From Magnetofaba australis IT-1 (GTDB lineage Bacteria; Pseudomonadota; Magnetococcia; Magnetococcales; Magnetococcaceae), in contig NZ_LVJN01000020.1 in assembly GCF_002109495.1 (NCBI RefSeq), forward strand, positions 480,300 to 544,299: a stretch of 64,000 nucleotides of DNA, read 5' to 3'. This document shows positions 1 to 10,735 of this stretch, in pieces. The position numbers were made by a program, and so were the translations under genes. How positions within the stretch are numbered: position 1 is the first letter of the stretch; each line of letters begins with the position of its first letter. The notes below the pieces were generated by a model. The model did no database searches. It had not been told where the DNA came from and saw only the letters and a list, made by a program, of their open reading frames with translations.

Positions 1-42
1 GATGTAACCGGGTGTTCTCATGGGCGACGAACATACCGTACG

Positions 43-80
43 ACCGGCTTTCCGCCACTCCATTATGGAAAGCCGGTTTT
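43..80 (+). terminator. Rho-independent terminator of a gene left of the window
   Basis: An 11-base arm at 43-53 pairs perfectly with 67-77, and a short T run follows on the plus strand (77-80). The T run makes it a plus-strand terminator, so it should end a plus-strand gene lying before position 1. The thioesterase gene on the minus strand ends at 83, just beyond it, and may use the same hairpin from the other side. Confidence 0.65.
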
Positions 81-82
81 AT

Positions 83-571
83 TCATTCCGACTGTTGAGG
101 CCCTGCCTCTTCCATCCACTTCTCCACTGCATCCTCCCGACGATAGGCCACGCCGGTAAACTGGGCGATGGCGCGCCCTTCGGCATTGGTGACATCCACC
201 CGGTAGTGGCCGGTGTGGCGGCTCTGGGAGACGCGGTGCGCTTCGGCGATCAGCGTTTCCCCCACCCGTGTGGGCGCGTGAAAGGCGATGTGGGCGGAGA
301 GCGCCACCGCCACCCGGCCATCGCTGTTGCAGGCCACGCCGAAGGTGGTGTCGGCCAGCGCAAACACCACCCCGCCATGGGCGATGCCCACCATGTTCAA
401 GTGCTCATCGGCGATGGTCATGGCGCAGCGGCCAAACCCTGGCGCCGCGCCTTCAAAGCGAATTCCCAGATGTTGCGCAAATGGCATGCGCGCCAACCAC
501 TGGCCGATGCGCTCGGCCAAAGCTTGCGATTCCTGGGTGGCGGCAGGGCTGTTTTGTTCAGGATGTGACAT
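83..571 (-). CDS. PaaI-family hotdog thioesterase
   Basis: This 162-residue protein is a single hotdog-fold domain of the PaaI type. The hallmark HGGVVFALADT segment (about residues 65-75) is the His-Gly-Gly helix that shapes the acyl-CoA active site in this family. Members hydrolyse acyl-CoA or aryl-CoA thioesters in the cytoplasm as homotetramers. The first 15 or so residues are polar and probably disordered. The ATG at 571 is the only good start. No phenylacetate genes are nearby, so the substrate cannot be read from context and no paa symbol is assigned. It stands alone, facing away from the orphan Hpt gene. Confidence 0.85.
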   Translation of the reverse strand: MSHPEQNSPAATQESQALAERIGQWLARMPFAQHLGIRFEGAAPGFGRCAMTIADEHLNMVGIAHGGVVFALADTTFGVACNSDGRVAVALSAHIAFHAPTRVGETLIAEAHRVSQSRHTGHYRVDVTNAEGRAIAQFTGVAYRREDAVEKWMEEAGPQQSE

Positions 572-754
572 AGCGTTGAACCTGTTGCTCAGTTTGAGAA
601 TCAGACATTAAGGAGATTGAAAGCGAATGCGCCAAGAGCGTTACTTTTTGATGCACAAGAGGCGTCAGTTGCGTTACTCTCTTGTATGAGACATTAAAAA
701 CGCCTTGCAACACAACATTATACGTTGCTTATAAAGGGGCGTCATACAAGGAAA

Positions 755-850
755 ATGAATACATCGACGCGCGAGATTGTGCGTTTCCTATCTGAACTTT
801 CACGCCAAACTGGATTGATGCCGTGGATGCGCGGGACGACAGAGAGATAG
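755..850 (+). CDS. possible 31-residue leader ORF upstream of the Hpt gene
   Basis: An ATG at 755 follows an AAGGA sequence and opens a 31-codon frame ending in TAG at 848-850. It overlaps the GTG start of the next gene (823) in another frame. It could serve as a coupling leader for that gene, or be chance. The peptide has no recognisable motif. The 572-754 stretch before it is AT-richer than its surroundings and presumably holds the promoter, but no convincing -35/-10 pair was identified. Confidence 0.3.
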   Translation: MNTSTREIVRFLSELSRQTGLMPWMRGTTER

Positions 851-1188
851 ACGAATCCTTCTGGAAGATTCTGGTCGACGGTCTGACCTATGGCGAGTTG
901 ACCAATCTGCTGGAGCTCTATCACGTCAATGGACGGCGCTATCTCCAAGATGCCCGCGGCGCGTTGGAGGATGGTCGCTATCAGGACGTCAGCGACCATC
1001 TGCACCGCTTTGCCGGCTCCTCGGCCAGCTTCGCCTTGCGCCGCATCGAGTCCGAAGCGCGCGGCATGCAGCGCTACGCTGCGCCGCAGTCCGCTGATAT
1101 GTTGTACACCGGGCTTGACCAGCTTGAGCAGGATCTGGAACAGGGTGTTCAGGTTTTGCGACAGCGCTTGCAGTCGATGCAGGGCTAA
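823..1188 (+). CDS. orphan Hpt (histidine phosphotransfer) domain protein
   Basis: The 121-residue product is a lone Hpt-like four-helix domain. Residues around HLHRFAGSS (about 61-69) match the phospho-accepting helix of Hpt domains (H-x-x-K-G-x-x), although the usual Lys is Ala here. Hpt proteins relay phosphate between hybrid kinases and response regulators in the cytoplasm. No partner kinase is adjacent; candidates in the window lie more than 50 kb away. The start is a GTG at 823, since an in-frame stop at 793-795 rules out a longer protein and no earlier ATG exists. The start lies inside the small upstream frame, which suggests translational coupling. Confidence 0.7.
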   Translation: MDARDDREIDESFWKILVDGLTYGELTNLLELYHVNGRRYLQDARGALEDGRYQDVSDHLHRFAGSSASFALRRIESEARGMQRYAAPQSADMLYTGLDQLEQDLEQGVQVLRQRLQSMQG

Positions 1189-1207
1189 CCGAGAGCGCGG
1201 CCTCGTC

Positions 1208-2587
1208 TTAGGCGTCCGCCGCCTTGCGGATCACGCCGCACAACTGTTCCGCCAGCACTTCGATGCGCCCGGCGTCATCCCCTTCCACCATCACGCGGAT
1301 TTTCGGCTCGGTGCCCGATTTGCGCACCAGCAGTCGACCCATGCCGCTCAACTGCGCCTCAGCATCCTGCAGCGCTTCGCTGACGCTCTCGCTGCTCATG
1401 GGGTCGGAGCCGCGCGGGATCACCACGTTTTTGAGCACCTGCGGCACGCGCTCGAACTCTTCAGCCAGTTCAGACAGCGGCTTATTGCGGCGCGCCATGA
1501 TGGCCAAAGCGTTGAGTGCGGAGATCAAACCGTCGCCGGTGGTGTTGTGGTCGCTGAAGATGATGTGGCCAGACTGCTCGCCGCCCAGATTGTAGCCGTG
1601 GGCCAGCATATGCTCGAGTACGTAACGGTCGCCCACGGCGGTGCGCTGTAGGGTCAGGCCATGCCGCGCCAGCAGGCGCTCCAGCCCCAGGTTGGACATC
1701 ACGGTGGCCACCACGCCGCCGCCGCGCAGCAGCCCTTCGCGATGCATCTCCAGACCGCATAGGGCCAGCAGGCAGTCGCCGTCCAGCAGTACGCCCTTCT
1801 CATCACACACGATCAAGCGGTCAGCGTCGCCATCCAGGGCGATGCCGATATCGGCGCGGGTTTCGCGCACTTTCTCCTGCATCATGCGTGGATGCAGCGA
1901 GCCACAGTCATCGTTGATATTGTAGCCGTTGGGGTCGTCGGCCAGGGTCACCACCTCAGCGCCCAACTCCCATAGCACCGTAGGCGCGGCGCGATAGGCG
2001 GCGCCGTTGGCGGTGTCCACCACCACCCGCAGCCCATTGAGATCCAGATCCTTGGGAAAGCTGTTTTTGCAGAACTCAATGTAGCGGCCCAAGGCGTCTT
2101 CGATGCGGCGATTGCGGCCCAGTTCGTCGGGATGGGGCTGGAAGGCGTCCAACTCGCCATTCTCCAGGATATCCTCAATGCGCTGCTCCATCTCATCGGG
2201 CAGCTTCATGCCGTTGGGACCGAAGAATTTGATGCCGTTGTCGTGATAGGGGTTGTGCGAGGCGGAGATCATCACCCCGGCGTCGGCGCGCAGCGCGCGG
2301 GTGAGAAAGGCGATGGCCGGAGTGGGCATGGGGCCCACCTGAATGCAGTTGATGCCCATGGAGGTCAGCCCCGCCACCAGCGCGGTTTCGCACATGTAGC
2401 CGGACAGTCGGGTGTCTTTGCCGATGATGATGGTGTGGCGTTTGCTCTTGCCGGTGCGAAACACCATGCCCGCCGCTTTGCCCAGACGCAGAATCAGCTC
2501 CGGGGTCATGGGGTGGACGTTGGCCAGACCACGCACGCCATCGGTGCCGAAAAGTTTGCGGGTTTTGCCGCTGCTGCTTGCGCTCAT
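1208..2587 (-). CDS. glmM: phosphoglucosamine mutase GlmM
   Basis: GlmM interconverts glucosamine-6-phosphate and glucosamine-1-phosphate on the way to UDP-GlcNAc for peptidoglycan and LPS. All landmarks of the alpha-D-phosphohexomutase family are present: KLFGTDGVRG near the N terminus, the phosphoserine loop ISASHNPYHDNGIKFFG (about residues 105-120), the metal loop DGDADR, and the C-terminal phosphate-binding RKSGTEPKIRVMVEG. The length of 459 residues is normal. It is the last gene of the tilS-ftsH-folP-x-glmM run; linkage of glmM to folP and ftsH is common in proteobacteria. The ATG at 2587 is used. Confidence 0.97.
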   Translation of the reverse strand: MSASSSGKTRKLFGTDGVRGLANVHPMTPELILRLGKAAGMVFRTGKSKRHTIIIGKDTRLSGYMCETALVAGLTSMGINCIQVGPMPTPAIAFLTRALRADAGVMISASHNPYHDNGIKFFGPNGMKLPDEMEQRIEDILENGELDAFQPHPDELGRNRRIEDALGRYIEFCKNSFPKDLDLNGLRVVVDTANGAAYRAAPTVLWELGAEVVTLADDPNGYNINDDCGSLHPRMMQEKVRETRADIGIALDGDADRLIVCDEKGVLLDGDCLLALCGLEMHREGLLRGGGVVATVMSNLGLERLLARHGLTLQRTAVGDRYVLEHMLAHGYNLGGEQSGHIIFSDHNTTGDGLISALNALAIMARRNKPLSELAEEFERVPQVLKNVVIPRGSDPMSSESVSEALQDAEAQLSGMGRLLVRKSGTEPKIRVMVEGDDAGRIEVLAEQLCGVIRKAADA

Positions 2588-2644
2588 AATGAATCCGCCT
2601 GAAAGTCAAATATTGAGAATTGTCTCCTGGAGGCGGAATCCCGC

Positions 2645-3478
2645 TCAATCGGAGAGATTGCCGTCCGGGTCCAGGGCTTGGAACACCATATCCTGCGGAA
2701 AAGGGCTCTGCAGGTCAATCAATTGTCCGATGGCCAGGCGCTCAATGCGTCGATCCAGCGACTCGGGCAGCGGCGCCTCTCCCTCATCATGAGCCGGAAA
2801 ATCGCCCAGAATGTGCAGGCGCACTGGGATATGCGGCAGGTTGAAGCGCAGAGCGCGCTCAAAAGCGCCGTGCATGTGGGTCATGAACGGCGCGTCGGGA
2901 TCCAGCGTCAACACAATCTCGCCCACCGCCCTGGCGTCGCCGGTGCCAGGGCAGACGCCCAGGTTCGTGGCGAAACGCGCCACGCCGCTGCGACAGCCCA
3001 AAAGGGCCTCTGCGGTTTCAATGGTGACCACCGCTTTGTGACCTTTGGTCGCGCCCATCTCCAACACGCCATAGAAGATGATTTGATCGCGCACGCGGCC
3101 ATCGGCATAAGTCAACTGTTGCCGCGTCTGATTGCGGATGGTTAGATCCACATAGCGACTGGCGCCGTCGGCAGAGGTCCGCAGCACCGAGGCCAGGTCG
3201 CGCCAGAACATCGCTTTGCGCGCGGTGATGGCGGGATCTTCCGCTTCTGGTTCCGCAGCGGGTTTGGCTGGCGCAGTAGAACTCGGCGCAGTTGGCGCGC
3301 CAATCCCCTCGTCGGTCCGTTGTGAGAGCAGGGCGTCGATGGCGGCGTCGTGTTCCGCCTCAAAAGGGTCGGCCTCCCACAGCGCCTCGTTATCCAAGCC
3401 ATAGGGCGTCTGGGTCTGTTGCGCGCGCGAGCGACGCAAACGTTCGGCCAGGGCTTGTCGATTGAGTGGGGCGTTCAT
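2645..3478 (-). CDS. hypothetical protein between folP and glmM
   Basis: I do not recognise this 277-residue protein. The first 80 residues are charged and rich in Ala/Pro/Glu and look disordered. From about residue 85 it appears folded, with many beta-type stretches and no signal peptide or membrane segment, so it is probably cytoplasmic. It lies 51 bases after folP and 57 bases before glmM on the same strand, so it is very likely cotranscribed with both. Base composition is like its neighbours, which argues for an old resident of the operon. It may be a lineage-specific gene; a function cannot be assigned. Confidence 0.75.
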   Translation of the reverse strand: MNAPLNRQALAERLRRSRAQQTQTPYGLDNEALWEADPFEAEHDAAIDALLSQRTDEGIGAPTAPSSTAPAKPAAEPEAEDPAITARKAMFWRDLASVLRTSADGASRYVDLTIRNQTRQQLTYADGRVRDQIIFYGVLEMGATKGHKAVVTIETAEALLGCRSGVARFATNLGVCPGTGDARAVGEIVLTLDPDAPFMTHMHGAFERALRFNLPHIPVRLHILGDFPAHDEGEAPLPESLDRRIERLAIGQLIDLQSPFPQDMVFQALDPDGNLSD

Positions 3479-3529
3479 GGTTTTCTACCTGCTCCCTGCA
3501 GTCGCGCCATCGCCACCGCAGGCGAGCGA

Positions 3530-4687
3530 TCAGGCGATAACGGTCAGATTATGTAGCGCGCCCACTGCTTGGCGCGCGCCAAAAACATCGTGCACCCGAA
3601 TGATCTGCGCGCCATGGATAGCGCCCAATGCGCCCAATGCATGGCTGGCGGCGTCCCGCTGATTGGCGTCGGTCACGCCACTCAAATCGCCCACCACGCG
3701 TTTGCGCGACAGACCCAGTAGCACCGGGCAACCCAGACCGCGCAAAACCGGTAACTCCCGCAGAAGTTGCGCATTGTGCGCCGTGGTCTTGCCAAAGCCG
3801 ATGCCCGGATCCACCCAGATGCGGCGCGGATCGACGCCATGGGCGCGCAGATGGGCGATACGCTCGGCAAGATAGGCGTACACCTGCGCCGTGACATGGG
3901 CGTAGCGGGGCGAATCCTGCATATCCTGCGGGCTGCCCTGCATGTGCATAATGCACACAGGTGCTTGATTTGACGCCGCTTCCGCCACAGCGTCGGGGTC
4001 TCCTTGCAGGGCGGTGACGTCATTGATCACAGAGGCACCCGCATGCACGGCGCGGGCCATCACGAGCGCCTTGCTGGTGTCGATGGAGAGGGGGAGATCG
4101 GTGCGCCCACGCAACGCTTCAATTACCGGGATCACCCGCGCCAGCTCCTCCTCGGTGGAGACCGCCTGCGCCCCGGGACGGGTGGATTCGCCGCCGATGT
4201 CGAGGATGTCGGCGCCTGCATCCGCCAGTTCCAGCGCGTGTTCCACCGCCTGTTTGGGATCGATCCACTGGCCGCCGTCGGAGAAGGAGTCCGGGGTGAC
4301 GTTGACCACGCCCATAATATAAGGGCGGCGCCAATTCCACTGCGCCGCGCCGATGGATATGGGCGTCAGGGGCGTCTCATGGTGGTGTAGCGCCCACAGC
4401 AGCGGTTTGATCGCTTCGGCGGCGACGGTGTCCGTCAGGGATTTGGCCCATTTGCGCAGGGCGTCGCTGTCGGCGGCCCCCACCGCGTGCCGCTGGCTGG
4501 CGCCATGGTGTTCGATCACCCAACCGGCGGGCAGCAGGCGATCCCATTCGCGCTTCCAGCCGCTCAGGCGTGTGAGGTAGGCGCGGATTTCGCCTGGATG
4601 GATCTGGCCTTCATGGGACAGACGCGACGGGGCGCCGCCCAATTGAACGGCGCCCAAGGTGGGCAGCAAAAGCGCATGGACAGTCAT
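3530..4687 (-). CDS. folP: dihydropteroate synthase FolP with N-terminal extension
   Basis: FolP condenses p-aminobenzoate with hydroxymethyl-dihydropterin diphosphate to give dihydropteroate in folate synthesis. The two signature motifs are clear: GVVNVTPDSFSDGG (about residues 144-157) and LDIGGESTRPGA about 30 residues later; the GFGKT and GLSRKR segments follow. At 385 residues it is about 100 longer than typical DHPS because of a roughly 130-residue N-terminal region before the TIM barrel, which I cannot assign to a known domain. It lies downstream of ftsH beyond a terminator-like hairpin at 4741-4775, so it may have its own promoter or depend on readthrough. Confidence 0.95.
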   Translation of the reverse strand: MTVHALLLPTLGAVQLGGAPSRLSHEGQIHPGEIRAYLTRLSGWKREWDRLLPAGWVIEHHGASQRHAVGAADSDALRKWAKSLTDTVAAEAIKPLLWALHHHETPLTPISIGAAQWNWRRPYIMGVVNVTPDSFSDGGQWIDPKQAVEHALELADAGADILDIGGESTRPGAQAVSTEEELARVIPVIEALRGRTDLPLSIDTSKALVMARAVHAGASVINDVTALQGDPDAVAEAASNQAPVCIMHMQGSPQDMQDSPRYAHVTAQVYAYLAERIAHLRAHGVDPRRIWVDPGIGFGKTTAHNAQLLRELPVLRGLGCPVLLGLSRKRVVGDLSGVTDANQRDAASHALGALGAIHGAQIIRVHDVFGARQAVGALHNLTVIA

Positions 4688-4740
4688 GGAGCGAGGCGTT
4701 TCCTGTCAGGGCGGCGGGTGACGATCGCCGGGAGATGAAT

Positions 4741-4775
4741 GAGAAAAGAGCCTGGGGCAAAAGGCCCCAGGCTCT
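4741..4775 (-). terminator. Rho-independent terminator after ftsH
   Basis: Perfect 12-base arms at 4747-4758 and 4764-4775 enclose a 5-base loop, and on the minus strand a T tract follows (4744-4747). It is placed and oriented to end or attenuate ftsH transcription before folP. Confidence 0.8.
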
Positions 4776-4812
4776 CAGCGAACTGCGTGTTCAGCATCCA
4801 GTTTGGCTGCAA

Positions 4813-6792
<1,980 letters not shown>

Positions 6793-6905
6793 GGAACCTC
6801 CTTCGCCGCACAGCGCGGACTTGGGGAAAAAACGCAACAGCCGCCGGGAGTGGGCAAGCATCCACCCCAGCGTAAGCTACAAGATAGGCATCGCCAGTCA
6901 AAAGT

Positions 6906-7979
6906 TCAACGGTTCTCCTCCCGTTTGCGCGGGGCGGATGTTTCAGCGCGGGCCCAGCCGCGCTGTTCGTCGCGTCCCAACGCCAGACCCGCCACGCGCA
7001 TTTCCCAGCGTTTACGGGGACTGCTCAGGTGGTCGTGAAACGCATCAAACGCGCGCTGACTGAGCGAGGCGTGGGGCGCCAACAAGGCCTGCATGCGCGC
7101 CAACGCCCGCTGTTGCAGGGCGGGCGGCCACCCGCGCAAGGTCTCGATGGCGTACACATGCCCGTACTCTTCGTCGCGACGCCACTGCAGGCTCGGCCAC
7201 AGCGCGTTGAGAGAGAACTCCAATGCGCTGTCGGCTTCGGCCACCCGCAGGGCGGTTTCACTCATGCGCGTAGCGGGATCCGCCTGCAACAGTTTGGCCA
7301 TGGCCGGCAGCAGTTGATGGCGTAACCGCGCACGGGTGTAGCGCTCATCAGCGTTGGTCGGATCTTCGCGCCATGCATACGCATGCTCCGTCATCCACTG
7401 GCGGAGTTCGTCGCGGCGGATGCTTAACATGGGTCGCAGCAGATAAACGGGCGGTTGCGCGGAATCCAGCGGACGTTTTGCGCGCATGCCGCCGAGACCG
7501 CGCGGCCCGGCGCCGCGCAACAGATGGTGGAGAAAGGTTTCCGCTTGATCATCCAGGTGGTGCGCGGTGATCAGATAGCGGGCGCCAAACTCCCGCGCAC
7601 AGGCGCCGAGAAAGGCGTAGCGCGCAGTGCGCGCTGAGTCGTACAGATTTCCCATCTCCTCCCGCTTTGGCGGACGCCAACGCATCTGCATGCAGGTCAG
7701 CCCCAACGCATGGGCGCACTCTTCGGTGAATTTCGCATCCAGGTTCGACTCTTGGCGCAGCGCATGATCAAAATGGGCCACCCGCGCATTGCCCGGAGTG
7801 GCCAGTCCCGCAGTGTGCAGCAGTCGCAACAGGGCGATGGAGTCGCAGCCGCCGGAGACGGCGACGATCATGCGCGGCTTAAGGTTCTGTTGGTCGGGGT
7901 CGAGCAGAGTCAGTAGCCCATCGCGAATGCGACGGGCCAGAGGATCTTTCAGACGCTTGTGCGGCGGCGGCGCGCTCAC
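6906..7979 (-). CDS. tilS: tRNA(Ile)-lysidine synthase TilS
   Basis: TilS adds lysine to C34 of the AUA-reading tRNA-Ile, an essential step for decoding isoleucine AUA codons. The ATP-pyrophosphatase P-loop SGGCDS lies near residue 40, and the downstream [22 protein letters not shown] segment is typical of the family. The start is taken as GTG at 7979, which overlaps the queC stop in a GTGA arrangement and gives 357 residues. The frame runs open to an ATG at 8069 but that would overlap queC by 94 bases with Arg/Pro-rich sequence. Only a short C-terminal region follows the catalytic domain, so it is smaller than the E. coli enzyme. ftsH follows after 113 bases. Confidence 0.93.
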   Translation of the reverse strand: MSAPPPHKRLKDPLARRIRDGLLTLLDPDQQNLKPRMIVAVSGGCDSIALLRLLHTAGLATPGNARVAHFDHALRQESNLDAKFTEECAHALGLTCMQMRWRPPKREEMGNLYDSARTARYAFLGACAREFGARYLITAHHLDDQAETFLHHLLRGAGPRGLGGMRAKRPLDSAQPPVYLLRPMLSIRRDELRQWMTEHAYAWREDPTNADERYTRARLRHQLLPAMAKLLQADPATRMSETALRVAEADSALEFSLNALWPSLQWRRDEEYGHVYAIETLRGWPPALQQRALARMQALLAPHASLSQRAFDAFHDHLSSPRKRWEMRVAGLALGRDEQRGWARAETSAPRKREENR

Positions 7980-8674
7980 GCGCCGGGAGAGGCGTTGGGG
8001 ACGTAGCGGGCCGGGTCGGCGGCGCCCGCTTCGGCGAATCCCGCCAAACGCAGTCTGCACGCGTCGCACAGACCGCAGCCGCGTCCTTGCTCGTCGGGGT
8101 CATAGCAGGAGGTGGTGAGGCCGTAATCCACCCCCAGCGCCAGACCTTGGGCGATGATCTGCCCTTTGGTGAGATGGATCAGCGGCGCATGAATGCGGAA
8201 ACGGCGCCCCTCCACGCCATCGCGGGTGGCCAGATTGGCCAGGGTTTCGAACGCCTCGATGTATTGGGGGCGGCAGTCGGGATAGCCGGAGTAGTCCACC
8301 GCATTGACCCCCACAAAGATATCGTGGGCCCCCAGCGCTTCGGCCCAGGAGAGGGACAGACTGAGAAATACGGTGTTGCGCGCGGGCACGTAGGTGACCG
8401 GGATGCCGTCGCCCACGCCATCTTTGGGCACCGGAATGTCGGCGGTGAGCGCCGAGCCGCCAAACACGGTCAGATCCAGATCCAGAATGCGATGGGTCAC
8501 ATCGGGCAGCTGCGCGGCCAACTGCGCGGCGCAGGTGAGCTCATGGCTATGGCGCTGCCCGTAGCGGAAGCTCAATGCATAGAGTTCATAGCCCTGATTG
8601 TGCGCCATGCGCAGGGCGGTGGCGGAGTCCAGTCCGCCAGACAGAAGAATTACGGCGCGGGGTGTGCCATCCAT
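7976..8674 (-). CDS. queC: 7-cyano-7-deazaguanine synthase QueC
   Basis: QueC makes preQ0 from 7-carboxy-7-deazaguanine with ATP and ammonia in the queuosine pathway. The ATP-binding [10 protein letters not shown] motif is at the N terminus (about residues 11-20), and the C-terminal zinc site C-x8-CGLCDAC is intact (about residues 197-212). The product has 232 residues when started at the ATG at 8674; the open frame extends to 8848, but that stretch overlaps cpoB and reads as low-complexity junk. It sits between cpoB and tilS and overlaps tilS by 4 bases, so the two are coupled. No queD or queE lies in the window. Confidence 0.95.
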   Translation of the reverse strand: MDGTPRAVILLSGGLDSATALRMAHNQGYELYALSFRYGQRHSHELTCAAQLAAQLPDVTHRILDLDLTVFGGSALTADIPVPKDGVGDGIPVTYVPARNTVFLSLSLSWAEALGAHDIFVGVNAVDYSGYPDCRPQYIEAFETLANLATRDGVEGRRFRIHAPLIHLTKGQIIAQGLALGVDYGLTTSCYDPDEQGRGCGLCDACRLRLAGFAEAGAADPARYVPNASPGA

Positions 8675-8711
8675 GGCGATCAACGTCCTGTGATTCCGCG
8701 TCCAGACCGGC

Positions 8712-9938
8712 TCAGGGGCGCGCGGCGGCGCCCTGCGCGGCCATCTGATCCAACTGCGCCAGCTCCTGCTTGGCCTGAGCGGCGGCGGGGTCGTCGGGGT
8801 AGTACTGCAGCACCAGTTGCAGCGCTTTGCGGGCGCTGGCGTGGTCATTGATGGCGGCGAACGACTTGCCCATCTTCAGCAGACTGCCGGGGACTTTATC
8901 CGAAGAGGTCCATTTGGAGTAGACCTCATTGAAGGCGACCAGGGCGTTCTCATAGTCCTGCTGCACGTAGTACATCTCGCCAATCCAGTACTGGGCGTTA
9001 TCCGACAGATCGCTGTCGGGGAACCACACCAGGAACTGTTTGAAGTGGTTCAGCGCTTGATCATACTGGCCCGCTTGCAGGAACAGGAACGCCTTGTCAT
9101 AAGCCTCCTTGGCGGTGGCCGGTTTGGTCATCGGGGCCTGTTGCGCCTGGGGCGCTTGTTGCGCGGTTTGCGCCGGAGCCGGAACCTGCGCGGTCTGCGC
9201 ATTGACCACCGCGGATGGCGGGTTGGTCGCGCCGTTCGGCGCGGCTCCAGGGCCGGTGTAGAGATTCATATTGCCCGCTTGCGCCGCCTGCGGGGGCTGC
9301 ATGGCGCCGGGCATGGGCTGACGTCCGCCGGGCACGGCGCGGCCCGGATGGTTCATGGCCATCTGCGCCTGTTGCGCCATCATCGCCGCCTGTTGCGGCG
9401 TGGTGGGCATGGGTTGTTGGGTCTGTTGCGCCATCATCTGCTGCTGCTGCGCCTGTACGCCCGGCTGCGCCATGGCGTTCTGGCCCACCATGCCCATGGG
9501 CGCGGCCATCTGGTTCATCTGCGAGGTCATTGCGCCGGGCTGCGCCGGGCCTTGCGCGGTGATGGGGGTCTGCAGCAGCCCGCCCAGTTGCGCGCGCAGG
9601 TTGGCCATCTGCTGAATCAGGGTGTCGGCGCTGTGCTTGGTCTGATCCAGCTCGCCGCGCAGCGCCTGCACCTCCTGCTGCATCAGCTTCATCTGCTCCT
9701 GCTGGTTGGCCAGCACGGTGCGGCGGCTCTGGTCGGCGGCGGCCAGGGCGTCCACCTTGCGATGCAGCTCCTCCATGGCCATCTGCATGGGTGGCTTGCT
9801 GGCGGCGGCTTGCTGCGCGCCGGCGTCATCCACCCCCATGACCGGCGGCGGGTTCAGCGCGCAGGCGCCCAAAAACAGCGCCGGGGCAAGGCTCAACGTC
9901 GTCAACTGACGGCGGGTGGGGAAGACAAATTTGGCCAT
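8712..9938 (-). CDS. cpoB: CpoB/YbgF-like Tol-Pal cofactor, apparently lipidated
   Basis: CpoB coordinates peptidoglycan synthesis with Tol-mediated outer-membrane constriction. The 408-residue product has an N-terminal signal with an LGAC lipobox (Cys about residue 27), a coiled coil (about 50-115), a long Met/Gln/Ala/Pro linker (about 120-280) and C-terminal TPR helices starting at [15 protein letters not shown] (about 285-400). Coiled coil plus TPR in this position next to pal is diagnostic. The Cys in a lipobox and the roughly 160-residue low-complexity linker are unlike the E. coli protein, which is a soluble periplasmic trimer. Anchoring in a membrane is therefore inferred. Pal lies 59 bases upstream. 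Confidence 0.9.
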   Translation of the reverse strand: MAKFVFPTRRQLTTLSLAPALFLGACALNPPPVMGVDDAGAQQAAASKPPMQMAMEELHRKVDALAAADQSRRTVLANQQEQMKLMQQEVQALRGELDQTKHSADTLIQQMANLRAQLGGLLQTPITAQGPAQPGAMTSQMNQMAAPMGMVGQNAMAQPGVQAQQQQMMAQQTQQPMPTTPQQAAMMAQQAQMAMNHPGRAVPGGRQPMPGAMQPPQAAQAGNMNLYTGPGAAPNGATNPPSAVVNAQTAQVPAPAQTAQQAPQAQQAPMTKPATAKEAYDKAFLFLQAGQYDQALNHFKQFLVWFPDSDLSDNAQYWIGEMYYVQQDYENALVAFNEVYSKWTSSDKVPGSLLKMGKSFAAINDHASARKALQLVLQYYPDDPAAAQAKQELAQLDQMAAQGAAARP

Positions 9939-9997
9939 GGTTTCCTACCTGATTGCGTTTCGCGTCTTGCGTGGGGCGACAAATGGCGTCGCGCGGC

Positions 9998-10597
9998 TCA
10001 ATAGACCAGTTCGGCGCGGCGGTTGCGCGCCCAGGCCGCATCGTTGTGACCGTTCACCAGCGGGCGCTCCTTGCCGTAGGAGACGGTGCGAATGATGCTG
10101 TAGTCCATGCCTTGGCTGACCAGGAAATCCTTCACCGCATCGGCGCGCTTTTGCCCCAAGGCGAGGTTGTAGTCGCGGGTGCCGCGCTCGTCGCAGTGGC
10201 CCTCCACCTTGAGGCTGCCGGCGCCTTTGGCGATGAGCCATTGCGCCGCGCCGGAGAGCACCCGTTGGGCCTCGGGGGTCAGATCCGCCGAGTCGTAACC
10301 GAAATAGATGCGCGGTTCGCTGGGGGCGACGGCGGCGCCGTGCATGCCGTTGGCGGCGGCGCCGTTTTGACCGTAGCGTCCGCCATCCAGATCAAAGCCC
10401 GGACGGTCATTGAGGCCTGCGCCATTGGCGCCGGGACGCCGCACCGACTGCCCGTTGGGGTCGTTGGCGTACATCTCATCCTGGGTCAGACCGCTGGGGT
10501 CGCCGCCGTCATTGGGCCCCTCCTTGGGCACGGCGCCGCAACCAGCCAGCAGCGAAAGAGCAAAAAGGGTGGCGAGAATCGATGCTGCGCGCTTCAT
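9998..10597 (-). CDS. pal: peptidoglycan-associated lipoprotein Pal
   Basis: Pal anchors the outer membrane to peptidoglycan and is the outer-membrane partner of TolB and TolA. The signal peptide ends in a lipobox LAGC (Cys about residue 20). An Asn/Gly-rich linker of about 80 residues leads to an OmpA-like domain (about 95-199) with the diaminopimelate-binding signature VEGHCDERGTRDYNLALGQKRA. The length is 199 residues. The linker is longer than in E. coli Pal. It is followed by cpoB and preceded by tolB with a 138-base gap. Confidence 0.96.
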   Translation of the reverse strand: MKRAASILATLFALSLLAGCGAVPKEGPNDGGDPSGLTQDEMYANDPNGQSVRRPGANGAGLNDRPGFDLDGGRYGQNGAAANGMHGAAVAPSEPRIYFGYDSADLTPEAQRVLSGAAQWLIAKGAGSLKVEGHCDERGTRDYNLALGQKRADAVKDFLVSQGMDYSIIRTVSYGKERPLVNGHNDAAWARNRRAELVY

Positions 10598-10735
10598 GAC
10601 GAACTCCCTGTCCGACGATGTCTGGTTTCCGATTGCATTGACAACACTCTGACGCTCTGCCGGTCGTGACGGACCGGAGACGCCATTTTGGCGTTATGTT
10701 AAGCCAGAACCGTGCCAGTTATTTTGATGCGCCGT

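Noticed and set aside
8817-10004. 395-codon plus-strand frame rich in Leu/Arg/His
   Set aside because: It is the shadow of the Gln/Met/Ala-rich cpoB linker and has no ribosome site or domain.
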